Assembly: GCA_947624305.1 (NCBI GenBank)
Contig: CANQKC010000002.1
Location: 1-64,000, forward strand
Direction of reading: 5' to 3'
DNA from: an uncultured Monoglobus sp.
GTDB taxonomy: Bacteria > Bacillota > Clostridia > Monoglobales > Monoglobaceae
Length of the DNA: 64,000 nt
Shown: in pieces, positions 34,544 through 44,457 of the stretch
Position numbering within the stretch: position 1 is the first letter of the stretch
Layout of the letters: every line of letters starts with the position of its first letter
The notes under the pieces: generated by a model
Told to the model about the DNA's origin: nothing
Seen by the model: only the letters and a program-made list of their open reading frames with translations
Databases searched by the model: none
Translations under genes and position numbers: made by a program

Positions 34544-35545
34544 TTGAAGCTGCCGAAGGATAAGCAGCCGAACAATGCCGCTCAATGGCGGAACATTATG
34601 ATACAGACAATGGTCATCATGAGCCGGAAAAACGCCGAATTTGAAAGAATGTCAGCAAAACTCAAAGAAAACCAAATTGAGCCGATTTGTCTCAAAGGCT
34701 GCGTCCTGAAAGACCTGTATCCCGACCCTGCCCTAAGAGTCATGGGTGACTTTGATGTTTTAATAGAAAAACATCAGCGCAAGCAGGCTGAGGAAATTTT
34801 TGCTCAAGAGGGATACATGATCCGCAGAGACACATTGTTTATCGAAGTTACCAAAGGAAATATAAACGGGGAACTGTTTGAATCCCTTGAGGCGGAATTA
34901 AAACATGAGCCGCAAAAGTGGAACAATATCCTGAAAAATAACGCGATATACGCGGACGGGAAACGGATATTAAACCCGACATATGAATTTGCGTTTTCGA
35001 TAATACATACCGCGAAGCATTTGATCGGAGTAGGCTGCGGATTGCGAAGCGTACTTGACGCGGTGTTGATGCTGAAGCACAGGCGGAACATTGACTTTGA
35101 AAAGGTAAATGAAGCGTGCAAGGCTCAAGGTTATGAAAGAGTTCTTTCATATATTATAACCATTGCCGAACAATTTTACGGTCTTCGGACCGACGACGGC
35201 ATTGAGAGAATTGACTGTGAGAAATTACTGGAATACATGCTTGACGGCGGAGTGTTCGGTCATACGGATGAAAGCAATGTTCTAATACAACAGGTCGCCA
35301 AGCAGGGAGGCGAGTCCGTAGGAGCGATACGCCGGATATTTTTTCCGCCGCGGGAGATGCTGGCGTATAAATATCAGTATGTGAAAAAATCTCCGCTGCT
35401 CCTGCCGGTTGCATGGGTACACAGATTTTTCACAGCCGTTTTTGTAAGACGCCATTCGATCAAAGGAATGGCCGCAAACATAAACGAAAGCGTCAAATAC
35501 AGCAAAGAACACGACGAAAAGCTTAAAGAACTGGGATTGATATAA
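34394..35545 (+). CDS. Nucleotidyltransferase-family protein leading the middle locus (NTP_transf_5)
   Basis: A 383-residue paralog of the left and right leading genes. The conserved core is ICLKGCVLKDLYPDPALRVMGDFDVLIEK (about residues 98-126), with the D-x-D nucleotidyltransferase pattern. Residues 1-50 match the right-locus copy, and residues 16-131 match the left-locus copy, so it is a mosaic of both. It starts with TTG after AAGGTGGTG. The function is unknown; its fixed first position suggests a common early or regulatory step for all three polymers. Confidence 0.75.
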   Translation: MSPEQTYIIALSKAAIFDEDPPLPPEDIDWQYIWDKAYEQNISGLLASAILKLPKDKQPNNAAQWRNIMIQTMVIMSRKNAEFERMSAKLKENQIEPICLKGCVLKDLYPDPALRVMGDFDVLIEKHQRKQAEEIFAQEGYMIRRDTLFIEVTKGNINGELFESLEAELKHEPQKWNNILKNNAIYADGKRILNPTYEFAFSIIHTAKHLIGVGCGLRSVLDAVLMLKHRRNIDFEKVNEACKAQGYERVLSYIITIAEQFYGLRTDDGIERIDCEKLLEYMLDGGVFGHTDESNVLIQQVAKQGGESVGAIRRIFFPPREMLAYKYQYVKKSPLLLPVAWVHRFFTAVFVRRHSIKGMAANINESVKYSKEHDEKLKELGLI

Positions 35546-35604
35546 ATTTAGTGTAATGAAAATAAGCTAATTCTGCAAAAACAGAAAATAAAGGAGAAAA
35601 CATA

Positions 35605-36054
35605 ATGAAGGTTTGTCTTGTAGGGTCATCCGGCGGACATTTAACGCATCTGTATATGTTAAAGTCATTTTGGGAAAAAGAAGAACGTTTCTGGGTAACT
35701 TTTGATAAAGAGGATGCGCGCAGCCTTTTAAAAGGCGAAACTATATATCCGTGCTATTATCCGACAAACAGAAATATTAAAAATTTAATACGAAATACCG
35801 CTCTTGCAGCAAAAATATTAAAAAAAGAAAAACCGGATTTAATAATTTCATCCGGTGCGGCGGTAGCGGTTCCGTTTTTCTATTTAGGAAAAATTATGGG
35901 ATCAAAACTGATATATATTGAAGTATTTGATCGTATAGACAAGCCAACCATGACGGGAAAAATGGTATATCCGATTACAGACAAATTTATTGTTGAATGG
36001 GAAGAAATGAAAAAGGTTTACCCTAAATCTGTAAATCTCGGAAGTATATTTTGA
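35605..36054 (+). CDS. Glycosyltransferase subunit, PssD/Cps14F-like (Alg14 type)
   Basis: A 149-residue membrane-anchoring subunit with MKVCLVGSSGGHLTHLYML (residues 1-19) and PDLIISSGAAVAVPFFYLGKIMGSKLIYIEVFDR (about 77-110). Alg14-like proteins bring the catalytic Alg13-like partner, encoded next, to the membrane, where the pair adds the second sugar to a lipid-linked unit. AAAGGAG lies 8 bases before the ATG. Confidence 0.9.
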   Translation: MKVCLVGSSGGHLTHLYMLKSFWEKEERFWVTFDKEDARSLLKGETIYPCYYPTNRNIKNLIRNTALAAKILKKEKPDLIISSGAAVAVPFFYLGKIMGSKLIYIEVFDRIDKPTMTGKMVYPITDKFIVEWEEMKKVYPKSVNLGSIF

Positions 36055-36065
36055 GGAATGATAGA

Positions 36066-36560
36066 ATGATATTTGTTACAGTAGGCACTCATGAACAACA
36101 GTTCAACCGACTCCTTGAGTGTATTGATACAATGAAACGAAACAATGAAATTCCGGATGATGTTGTTATACAGACGGGATTTTGCACTTATAAGCCTACA
36201 CACTGTCAATGGGCAAAGCTTTTGCCTTATCAGCAAATGGAAGACAACGTACAAAACGCCCGTATAGTTATAACCCACGGCGGACCGTCGAGCTTTATAA
36301 TGCCGCTGCAACGCGGAAAAATACCTATTGTGGTTCCGCGGCAAAAACAATACGGTGAACATGTAAATGATCATCAAATGGATTTTTGTATAGCCGTAGC
36401 CGAGAGATTTGGCAATATTATTGTAGCTGATAACAATGATGAACTAAGAAACGCGATAATTAATTATGACTCAATAGTAGAGTCAATGCCGAAAAAAATT
36501 ACCAGCAACAACGAATATTTCAATAAGCAATTTAAAGAAATGGTAACAAGTCTGTTTTGA
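36066..36560 (+). CDS. Glycosyltransferase catalytic subunit, PssE/Cps14G-like (Alg13 type)
   Basis: A 164-residue GT28 C-terminal domain: MIFVTVGTHEQQFNRLLECID at the start and VITHGGPSSFIMPLQRGKIPIVVPRQKQYGEHVNDHQ (about residues 67-103), which binds UDP-sugar. The ATG at 36066 follows GAGGAA by about 8 bases; a TTG at 36051 overlapping the partner gene is less likely. Partner of the preceding Alg14-like protein. Confidence 0.9.
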   Translation: MIFVTVGTHEQQFNRLLECIDTMKRNNEIPDDVVIQTGFCTYKPTHCQWAKLLPYQQMEDNVQNARIVITHGGPSSFIMPLQRGKIPIVVPRQKQYGEHVNDHQMDFCIAVAERFGNIIVADNNDELRNAIINYDSIVESMPKKITSNNEYFNKQFKEMVTSLF

Positions 36561-36570
36561 GGTGATATAA

Positions 36571-37674
36571 ATGCTTAAGGCCGGAATAATGTCTATGCAG
36601 AGAATATTGAATTATGGTTCATTTTTACAGGCCTACGGACTCAAAAAAATACTTGAAGAATTAGGTTGCAAAGTAGAGTTTGTTGATTATCATAAAGGAG
36701 ATTGTCTTGTAAAATCTGCCGACAACGGTGTCATAAGAGATCTGGGCAAAGTTGCCGAGGTCTTCGGATGTCACGCGACAATAAAGGATAAATTGCGTTT
36801 TATAAAATATAAAAAGAATTATGCGAAAAATTATTATCCGGTTCTTGATATAAATCAAAATATGAATTTTACACCCGAGCTTGATTTGTTGCTCATAGGA
36901 AGTGATGAAGTATTTAATTGTACACAATCAAATACCAATGTCGGTTATTCACCGGAATTATTTGGAGCAAACAACAGGGCTAAGCGACTTATTTCATACG
37001 GTGCCTCATTCGGCAATACAACACTTGTAAAGCTTAACTCCTATGGGATTAAAAATGAGATCAGCGCTTGGTTAAATGAATTTGATGCCTTGTCTGTCCG
37101 CGATGTTAATTCGGGGAAAGTTGTCAGAGATTTAATTGGTATTGAACCCGAATATCACCTTGATCCGGTTTTAATATATGATTTTTTAAGGAAAGAAAAA
37201 ATACCGGATACGGTTGATGAAAAAGGGTACATAGTATTATATGGTTACACAGGCCGTTTCAGTGTTGATGAATGCAGAGCAATTCAAAAATATGCAAAGA
37301 AAAATGGATTAAAGATACTTTGTATTGGTGGTATTCAACACTGCTGTGACAGGTTTGTAGACTGTTCACCATTTGAGGTGATTTCCTATTTCAAAAATGC
37401 TTGGGCAATTATAACTGATACATTTCACGGAACAATTATATCGGTTATTACACATCAAAGATTTATAACTATTGCACGCAGGAATGATAATATGGAAAAA
37501 CTTATTGATCTAATGCATCGACTTAATTTAAAAGGACAATTACTGATAAATTGGGATGAACTTGATAATAAAATTTGTAACAGTATAGATTATAGCAAAA
37601 TTGATTTATTAATAAAACGTGAGCGTCAAAGGTCTTATGATTATCTTGAAAGGGAAATAAAGTTGTGTATATAA
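36571..37674 (+). CDS. Polysaccharide pyruvyl transferase family protein
   Basis: A 367-residue protein of the PF04230 family, with MSMQRILNYGSFLQAYGLKKIL (about residues 6-27), LLIGSDEVFN (about 106-115), SYGASFGN and AIITDTFHGTIISVITHQRFI (about 284-304). Members add ketal-pyruvate to sugars using PEP. PEP is also the substrate of the phosphonate branch in this locus. It is followed by an F420-hydrogenase-beta-like gene, a common pairing in polysaccharide loci. Confidence 0.85.
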   Translation: MLKAGIMSMQRILNYGSFLQAYGLKKILEELGCKVEFVDYHKGDCLVKSADNGVIRDLGKVAEVFGCHATIKDKLRFIKYKKNYAKNYYPVLDINQNMNFTPELDLLLIGSDEVFNCTQSNTNVGYSPELFGANNRAKRLISYGASFGNTTLVKLNSYGIKNEISAWLNEFDALSVRDVNSGKVVRDLIGIEPEYHLDPVLIYDFLRKEKIPDTVDEKGYIVLYGYTGRFSVDECRAIQKYAKKNGLKILCIGGIQHCCDRFVDCSPFEVISYFKNAWAIITDTFHGTIISVITHQRFITIARRNDNMEKLIDLMHRLNLKGQLLINWDELDNKICNSIDYSKIDLLIKRERQRSYDYLEREIKLCI

Positions 37675-37714
37675 AATAAAACACTGTACTTTATAAGATA
37701 GTGGAGGCGTGTTT

Positions 37715-38857
37715 GTGAATACAGTATGTAAAGAAAATTCCTGTACGGGTTGTATGGCTTGTCTGGATGTTTGTCCGAAAAGTGCAATTACAATTAAAGA
37801 CTTGCTTAATACATATAATGCTCAAATAAATGAAGAGTTATGTATTAAGTGCGGGCAATGCTATAAGGTTTGCCAATGTATAAATCCGGTTAGTAAAACG
37901 AATTCTATAAAATGGTATCAAGGGTGGGCTGCTGATAATGACATAAGAATGAGCTCTTCTTCCGGTGGCGTAGCAAGAGCTTTGTCGGAAACAATGATAA
38001 AAAATGGCGGCCTTGTATGCAGTTGTATATTCGAAAAAGGAGAGTTTCGATTTTATATAGCTAAAACACTTGATGGATGTGAAAAATTTAAAGGCTCAAA
38101 ATATGTAAAAAGCAATCCTCGGGGAATATATAATAAAATACAAAATTATCTGAAAAAAGGTGAAAAAGTTTTATTTATAGGATTGCCTTGTCAAGCTGCG
38201 GCATTAAAAAACTATTTAGGAAACAATTATGAACAAAACCTATACATTGTTGACCTTATATGCCATGGAACGCCGTCTCCTAAATTGTTAGATATTTTTA
38301 TGAGACAGCATGGTTATGTACTAAAAGACTTAAAAAATATAATGTTTAGAGAAAAAAGTGATTTTAAAATAAAAAATAAAAATAATGATAATAAGTATAT
38401 CGGGATTGCAAAAAATAATATTAGAGATACTTATATGATCGCTTTTTTAAAAGGCTTATGTTATACCGAAAATTGTTATCATTGTACATATGCGAATAAA
38501 GACAGAGTTTCAGATGTTACTATCGGGGATTCTTGGGGCAGCAAATTGAATATAGAAGAGCAAAAAAGGGGAATATCTCTAATTTTATGCCAAACACAAA
38601 AAGGTGTTGATTTAATTAATCAATGTGATTTACATTTGGAAGATGTAGATATCGAAAAAGCAATTGCTGCTAATAATCAGTTAAAAAAACCTTCTTTGAA
38701 AAACAAGAAAACAGAATGGTTTTTTGAAAGAATAAAAAATGGAGGTAATTTTGATAATTTAGTTAATAAAATATATCCGTTTGAGCATATGAAACAAATA
38801 ATTAAATGGATAATGAGAAAAATTTGCGTATATAAACATGTATGTAAATACGAATAA
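37715..38857 (+). CDS. Ferredoxin-like F420 hydrogenase beta-subunit family protein
   Basis: About 380 residues. Two [4Fe-4S] motifs occupy the N-terminus: CTGCMACLDVCPKSAI (about residues 10-25) and CIKCGQCYKVCQC (about 42-54). A FrhB-like domain follows, with SSSSGGVARALSE, KYVKSNPRGIYNK and GLPCQAAALKNYLG. In polysaccharide loci these proteins accompany pyruvyl transferases; they may be redox enzymes acting on sugars, but no reaction is established. GTG at 37715 was chosen because GGAGG is 7 bases away; the GTG at 37709 touches it. Confidence 0.82.
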   Translation: MNTVCKENSCTGCMACLDVCPKSAITIKDLLNTYNAQINEELCIKCGQCYKVCQCINPVSKTNSIKWYQGWAADNDIRMSSSSGGVARALSETMIKNGGLVCSCIFEKGEFRFYIAKTLDGCEKFKGSKYVKSNPRGIYNKIQNYLKKGEKVLFIGLPCQAAALKNYLGNNYEQNLYIVDLICHGTPSPKLLDIFMRQHGYVLKDLKNIMFREKSDFKIKNKNNDNKYIGIAKNNIRDTYMIAFLKGLCYTENCYHCTYANKDRVSDVTIGDSWGSKLNIEEQKRGISLILCQTQKGVDLINQCDLHLEDVDIEKAIAANNQLKKPSLKNKKTEWFFERIKNGGNFDNLVNKIYPFEHMKQIIKWIMRKICVYKHVCKYE

Positions 38858-38894
38858 AAACAGGATAGATAATTAGATATGGAGGTGATCTATT

Positions 38895-40058
38895 TTGTTT
38901 AAACATATTTTTATAAAAAAGGTTCTTAAAAACTCGGTTTTTAAGGTGATGAATATAATTAATGTATTAACACCTAAATTACAAACCAATATATTGCTTT
39001 ATGCATCTAATAAAGGATTGGGTAACAATTTAATCCCTTTAAGAGATGTTTTAACTAAAGATAAATATAAAGAAAAATACAGAGTTATTTGCGGCATAGA
39101 GAATAAAAAGTATAAAGATATGGAAGCGGACAATATTGTTTACACCACGCCGGTAAAGTCTGTTATTTATTTTTTATTTTCGAAAACCGTATTTTATACA
39201 AACGGACAAATACCTGTTAAGCCGACAAAAAAACAGAATGTCGTCTATGTGTGCCATGGAATAGGCGGATTGAAACTTGATGCAAAATTGTTAAAAGTTG
39301 ATGTAGGTTATGGTAATTATTTTAATCATTTTCTGGCAACCGCTGACATATATACGCCTATTCTTGCAAAGGAATTTGATTGTGACGAGAAAGATATATT
39401 TGTATGTGGCGAGCCCGTAACAGATGTATTTTTTAGGGAAAATATAACTAAATATGATTTAGGTGATTTTAAAAAGGTTATCCTTTGGGCTCCTACGTTC
39501 AGACAATCAGACTATCTTGGATATGTTGATTCCTCGTCCAATGAATATCTTCCTTTGTTTGATGATAATGATTATGAGGAATTGAACAATGTGTTAAAAA
39601 AGCATGGGTTTCTGTTAATTGTAAAACTTCATAGCGCTCAAAATACAGAGGCACTTAAAAAATGTATGTTTTCAAATTTGAGAATATATACACATGACGC
39701 GTTTGAGGAAGCGGGTTATTATTTATATGAATTGCTGCCACAGATAGATGTGTTATTGGCAGATTATTCATCAGTATATAACCAATTTTTATTATTAAAT
39801 AAACCTATCGGCTTTGTGATTCCGGACATTGAAGAATATGCCGAAAAACGAGGATTTATATTTGAAGATCCCGAACGATATATGCCGGGAGAAAAAATAA
39901 AGGATAAAGACTCGTTGTATCGTTTTTTTGATGATATTGATAATGGAATAGATAAATTTGAAGCGGAAAGATTAGCGGTTAAAAACCTTCTGCATAAATA
40001 TCAAGATGGAAATAACTGCAAAAGAATATTTGAAAGGTTTAACATAAAGGCGGATTAG
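38895..40058 (+). CDS. CDP-glycerol glycerophosphotransferase-like protein (TagF/TagB family)
   Basis: A 387-residue GT-B-like protein. VVYVCHGIGGLKLDAK (about residues 117-132), VILWAPTFRQSDYLGY (about 195-210), IVKLHSAQN and DVLLADYSSVYNQFLLLNKPIGFVIPD (about 287-313) match the PF04464 family, which transfers glycerol or ribitol phosphate from CDP-alcohols. In this locus the CMP-linked donor could instead be a phosphonate; that is inference. TTG start, 4 bases after a full GGAGGTGATC site. Confidence 0.85.
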   Translation: MFKHIFIKKVLKNSVFKVMNIINVLTPKLQTNILLYASNKGLGNNLIPLRDVLTKDKYKEKYRVICGIENKKYKDMEADNIVYTTPVKSVIYFLFSKTVFYTNGQIPVKPTKKQNVVYVCHGIGGLKLDAKLLKVDVGYGNYFNHFLATADIYTPILAKEFDCDEKDIFVCGEPVTDVFFRENITKYDLGDFKKVILWAPTFRQSDYLGYVDSSSNEYLPLFDDNDYEELNNVLKKHGFLLIVKLHSAQNTEALKKCMFSNLRIYTHDAFEEAGYYLYELLPQIDVLLADYSSVYNQFLLLNKPIGFVIPDIEEYAEKRGFIFEDPERYMPGEKIKDKDSLYRFFDDIDNGIDKFEAERLAVKNLLHKYQDGNNCKRIFERFNIKAD

Positions 40059-40156
40059 ACCTTGTGAACTTTTAAGAAGATAAATAATATAGAATGAGGG
40101 CAGTAAAATTACGCTAATATTTGTATTTAAGCAGAATGAAAGGTTGATTATTAACT

Positions 40157-41005
40157 ATGAACTTTTTATCAAAATGTAAAACTTATTTTTCTGGAGGCGA
40201 ATGGTATGTTTTGTATAAGAAGATAAACGAAAAATCTTTCAAGGAATTGCATGGCAGTAAGAATTATTGGTATGCGGATCCATTTTTGATTGATTATAAT
40301 AAAAATACATACCTTTTTACAGAGGCGTTCAATGAAAAAACTCAAGTTGGTGAAATTGCTGTTTCAGTATTACAAAATGGCAGTTTTTCAACTCCGGAAG
40401 TAATAATAAAAAATAAGTATCATATGTCATACCCTAATGTATTTGTGTATGATGATGTTGTTTATATGCTTCCTGAAACGGGAGAAGGACATATGCTCGA
40501 GTTATATAAAGCCGTCAATTTCCCGAATAAGTGGGAAAAATATATTTTAAAATGTAATGCTGTATTTGCTGATTCTACAGTATTTATAGCGGACAATATA
40601 ATATATATTTTAGCTTATGATGATATAAAAAATATAACAGAGTTATATATATTAAACATAAAAAATAAATCTATTGATTGTGTTGGACGAAAACAACATA
40701 TTGATAAAAATAAAAGGCCTGCAGGTAATTTGTTCTATTCAAACGATATATTATATAGGCCTACGCAAAATTGCAAAAAAAAGTATGGAGAAAGCATAAT
40801 AATTAATAGAGTTGAAAATTTCGAAAAACAAGATGAGGTGTTCGTTCAAGAAATAACCGCAAATAAAATAGGGATTAGTTATTCCCGAGTACACACATTA
40901 AACTTTAGCAATCGATATATGGTTGTTGATGCATACGCAGAAAAAGCGGGAATTGACTGTTTCATAAAAAGGGCAAAAAGAAAATTGCATAAATTAAAAA
41001 TATAA
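40157..41005 (+). CDS. Beta-propeller glucosamine-transferase-like protein (GINT1-N type)
   Basis: A 282-residue protein with NYWYADPFLIDYNKNTYLFTEAFN (about residues 34-57), MSYPNVFVYDDVVYMLPETGEGHMLELYK (about 92-120) and RPAGNLFYSNDILYRPTQNC, the repeated-blade pattern found at the N-terminus of glucosamine inositolphosphorylceramide transferase-like and formyltransferase-fused proteins in polysaccharide loci. The biochemical role in bacteria is not known to me. Confidence 0.65.
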   Translation: MNFLSKCKTYFSGGEWYVLYKKINEKSFKELHGSKNYWYADPFLIDYNKNTYLFTEAFNEKTQVGEIAVSVLQNGSFSTPEVIIKNKYHMSYPNVFVYDDVVYMLPETGEGHMLELYKAVNFPNKWEKYILKCNAVFADSTVFIADNIIYILAYDDIKNITELYILNIKNKSIDCVGRKQHIDKNKRPAGNLFYSNDILYRPTQNCKKKYGESIIINRVENFEKQDEVFVQEITANKIGISYSRVHTLNFSNRYMVVDAYAEKAGIDCFIKRAKRKLHKLKI

Positions 41006-41060
41006 AAGAATATGTGTAAAAATATTATATCGCTATGTTAATTGGGGATTAAATTTAGAA

Positions 41061-42149
41061 ATGAAAAAAGTATTAATAATAATAACAACCGGATTTGCCT
41101 CCTACGGAGGTTTGACTACGGTTATGATGAATTATTACCGCGCAATGGACAAGTCCGGATTAAAGATAGATTTTGCCTCGACAAACGAAGCAGCTGATGA
41201 TTTAGTCGAAGAATTAAACCGGAACAGCTCTCGGTATTTTTGTTTAGGAGACAGGAAGAAACATTTATATAAGTATATAAAGAATTTGCGGAGTTTGCTG
41301 AAAAGCGAACAGTATGACGTAATTCATGTAAACGGCAACAGCGCCACAATGTGTCTTGAATTGTCGACCGCAAAGCACTGCGGCGTGAAAACTCGCATTG
41401 CTCACGGACACACAACCGGCAGCAGCTATAAAGCTATTGGATTTGCGCATAAGTATTTGCAAAGCTACTTTAAAAGTTTATGTAATTATCGTCTGGCTGT
41501 TTCCGATTATGCAGGAAAATGGTTATACGGCGATGATTATGAGGTTATAAACAATGCCATTGAAGTAAGCAAATATGCGTTCAATGATGATGTTAGAATA
41601 AGCTGCCGGAAAAACTTACAAATTGAAAATCAATTTGTGCTTGGGCATCTGGGAAAGTTGTATGAACCTAAAAATCATGAATTTTTATTAAAGGTTTTTT
41701 GTGTGCTAAAACAAAAATGTCCTGACACTGTGCTTTTGTTAGTTGGCGGGGGTCATTTGGAATCAAAGCTTAAAGAACAATGTAAAAATTTAGATATAAA
41801 AAAGAGTGTTATATTTACGGGTATGGTTGACAATCCGAGCGAATATCTGCAGGCAATGGATGTATTTGTGTTTCCGTCGCTGTATGAAGGATTTCCGCTT
41901 TCCTTGATTGAGGCCCAAACAAACGGTCTTCCTTGTATAGTTTCGGACACGATCACACGCAACGCTAAAATTGCAGACAACGTTGTATATAAATCGCTTA
42001 ATGATGGAATAGATTCATGGGCGGAAAAGGTTTTGTCAATTATAAATGCAGGCTGTAAAAGAAACATAAACGCCCGTAAAGATGTTAGCGAACATGGTTT
42101 TGATATAAAAAAAGAGGCGGGAAAATTACTAAAAATATATTTGACATGA
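41061..42149 (+). CDS. Family 4 glycosyltransferase
   Basis: A 362-residue GT-B enzyme: FASYGGLTTVMMNYYRAMD (about residues 11-29), YDVIHVNGNSATMCLE, LGHLGKLYEPKNHEFLLKVF (about 194-213) and FVFPSLYEGFPLSLIEAQTNGLPCIVSD (about 272-299). It is related to the right-locus enzyme at 61645-62742 (shared YAGKWL.G and INNAI elements). It adds one sugar of the middle-locus repeat unit. Confidence 0.9.
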   Translation: MKKVLIIITTGFASYGGLTTVMMNYYRAMDKSGLKIDFASTNEAADDLVEELNRNSSRYFCLGDRKKHLYKYIKNLRSLLKSEQYDVIHVNGNSATMCLELSTAKHCGVKTRIAHGHTTGSSYKAIGFAHKYLQSYFKSLCNYRLAVSDYAGKWLYGDDYEVINNAIEVSKYAFNDDVRISCRKNLQIENQFVLGHLGKLYEPKNHEFLLKVFCVLKQKCPDTVLLLVGGGHLESKLKEQCKNLDIKKSVIFTGMVDNPSEYLQAMDVFVFPSLYEGFPLSLIEAQTNGLPCIVSDTITRNAKIADNVVYKSLNDGIDSWAEKVLSIINAGCKRNINARKDVSEHGFDIKKEAGKLLKIYLT

Positions 42150-42161
42150 AAGGACAGTATC

Positions 42162-43184
42162 ATGGATCTTATATCGGTTATAGTACCAATATATAATGTG
42201 GAAAAATATTTGCGTCAATGCTTGGACAGTGTTTTGTCGCAAACATATAAAAACATCGAGGTTATCATGGTAGACGACGGTTCGCCTGACGGATGCGGCA
42301 TAATATGTGATGAATATGCCTCCAGATACGCTAATTTCAAAGTTATACATAAAGAAAATGCCGGCCTCGGCATGGCGCGCAACACCGGATTGGAACATGT
42401 AACAGGAGAATATGTAATGTTTTTGGATTCGGATGATTATATAGATAAAAACCTGATAGAAATTTTGTATAAAAATATATATGAAAAGAAGGTTGATGTA
42501 TGTAAATGCGGATTTCGTCGGATAAATGATGACGGGTTAACGTCATCGGAAAGAAAATACGATGATGAATTTTTCCCCGGGATCCGCGCAAAAACGGAAT
42601 TTTTGCCGCGTTTAATAGGTTCTGCGCCGAATAAAAAGGACAGCTTTGAGATGTCGGTATGGGCATCTCTATATAAAGTCGAGCATATAAAAAATCATAA
42701 TATATGCTTTCCCTCAGAACGGGAATTACATGCTGAGGATATGGTATTTAATATTGAGTATATGCAATATGCAAAAGGAGTCTGCGTAATAAGTGATATT
42801 GGATATAATTACAGAATAAACATGATTTCGCTTACAACAATCTATCATCCTGAAATGTTTGAGAAGTGTATTAAATTTTATAATTATGTGAAGGATAGAC
42901 TTGAAAGTTTAGGTTATGGTGTTGAAACAATAAACAGGCTTGACAGAATAACGTTTGTAAGTGTGAAATCGTGTATCAATATGGAATGGAGGGCAGCAGC
43001 TTTTAACAAAAAAAGAACTGCAAAAATGAATATTAAAAAAATATGCTGTGACAGCCGATTGCAGGAAATTATTTCCGATTATCCAATCGAAGAACTTGGG
43101 TTCAAACAGAAATTGTTTTTATATATGATTAAATATAAATTATATCAGCTTTTATGCTTTTTTGCGGCTATAAAAATCATATAG
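42162..43184 (+). CDS. Family 2 glycosyltransferase
   Basis: A 340-residue GT-A enzyme with MDLISVIVPIYNVEKYLRQCLDSVLSQTYKNIEVIMVDDGSPDGCGIICDEYASRY (residues 1-56) and MFLDSDDYIDKNLIE (about 86-100). AAAGGA is about 9 bases before the ATG. Close to the left-locus GT2 and the right-locus GT2 in its N-terminal half. Confidence 0.9.
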   Translation: MDLISVIVPIYNVEKYLRQCLDSVLSQTYKNIEVIMVDDGSPDGCGIICDEYASRYANFKVIHKENAGLGMARNTGLEHVTGEYVMFLDSDDYIDKNLIEILYKNIYEKKVDVCKCGFRRINDDGLTSSERKYDDEFFPGIRAKTEFLPRLIGSAPNKKDSFEMSVWASLYKVEHIKNHNICFPSERELHAEDMVFNIEYMQYAKGVCVISDIGYNYRINMISLTTIYHPEMFEKCIKFYNYVKDRLESLGYGVETINRLDRITFVSVKSCINMEWRAAAFNKKRTAKMNIKKICCDSRLQEIISDYPIEELGFKQKLFLYMIKYKLYQLLCFFAAIKII

Positions 43185-43233
43185 AACAAGTGTTTATCAA
43201 TTAAATAAAAAACGTGAAGGGAGTATCTGTGTT

Positions 43234-44406
43234 ATGAATAATATAATATTCTTACTGACAAAGGATTGTATGGCGTGTGAGAGTCTGCCTGTATACGGCA
43301 ATAAATACTGGAACACGCCAAATATTGATGAGCTTGCCGCAAAGGGAACCGTGTTTTATAAGCACTATACAGCCGGAGCTTCTACGGCAATGGCTCTAAG
43401 CGCTATGTTGTCCGGACATTATCCTTACGAATTTAAAAATAGAAAAATTTATATAAAAGTTGAGCCGTCGGAATACCCGAGTGTATTTGACGATATGCAG
43501 AAAAAAGGATACGAATGCCATTTGATATGGGATGCTTTTTGGATGGAGACGGCGTGGAAGTTTATACGCGAATTTGGCGATGAAAGAAAAACGACAATAC
43601 ATAATTTAAGTATTGCGCAGCACACAGGGCATAATACACGGGAAAATCATATCACGAGAAATAACGAGTTTCTTGAAAAAACATATAAACAAATATATGA
43701 AACACTTGAAAGTATAGATCTTGGTAAAAAGCAATTTATTTGGATGCATTTGCCGCATATATTAAAAGGACGTAAATCATGGATGGACGATATGGATGTC
43801 TTTGACAACATTGTCGGATATGTTCGTCGTTTAGTTGGCGATGACAATATATTTATTTCTACAGATCATGGCCATATGAATATGCATAAAGGAATAGCGG
43901 GATATGGATTTCATGTATATGAGCCGATTGTTCATATTCCACTGATAACTCCGCGAATAGACGGAATTTCCGAAGTAAATGATTTGACATGCAACATTGA
44001 TTTGCCGAAGCTTTTAACAGAACGAAAAATAATAAAACGTAAGTATGCAATTGCGGAGACAACCTATTATGCTCAGCCCAAAAGAAAATTAGCCGTTATA
44101 ACAGAGAGATTTAAATATATATATAACAAATCGGATAAGTCCGAGGAACTATATGATCTCAAATGGGATCCCGAGGAAAACTATAATATACTGAAATATG
44201 ATTATTATGATAAGGACAGAAAAAAAAGAATTGTGTATGAGGAGCTATATTTTTATCCATATAAAGATGAAGCTTTGAAAGAATTGCCGCGATTGAGGCA
44301 AATAAAAAATGAGATATGGCGTGATGCGCCAAAATGGTATGAATGGTATGGGATAGTAAGAAAAAAACTTGCTTTTTTAAAAAAATTTATACCAAACCGT
44401 ATATAA
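43234..44406 (+). CDS. Alkaline-phosphatase-superfamily (sulfatase-like) protein
   Basis: A 390-residue soluble sulfatase-fold protein with TPNIDELAAKGTVFYKHYTAGASTAMALSAMLSG (about residues 28-61) and ISTDHGHMNMHKG (about 209-221). The sulfatase Cys/Ser-x-Pro-x-Arg nucleophile box is absent; the STAM region resembles the threonine-nucleophile types that handle phosphoglycerol or phosphoethanolamine. It has no membrane anchor, so unlike LtaS it would act inside the cell. It may process a phospho- or phosphono-substituent; this is a guess. Confidence 0.72.
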   Translation: MNNIIFLLTKDCMACESLPVYGNKYWNTPNIDELAAKGTVFYKHYTAGASTAMALSAMLSGHYPYEFKNRKIYIKVEPSEYPSVFDDMQKKGYECHLIWDAFWMETAWKFIREFGDERKTTIHNLSIAQHTGHNTRENHITRNNEFLEKTYKQIYETLESIDLGKKQFIWMHLPHILKGRKSWMDDMDVFDNIVGYVRRLVGDDNIFISTDHGHMNMHKGIAGYGFHVYEPIVHIPLITPRIDGISEVNDLTCNIDLPKLLTERKIIKRKYAIAETTYYAQPKRKLAVITERFKYIYNKSDKSEELYDLKWDPEENYNILKYDYYDKDRKKRIVYEELYFYPYKDEALKELPRLRQIKNEIWRDAPKWYEWYGIVRKKLAFLKKFIPNRI

Positions 44407-44457
44407 ATTATATGCGTTACGTTTATCATAAATAAATGGAATTTTGAGGGGTATAGT

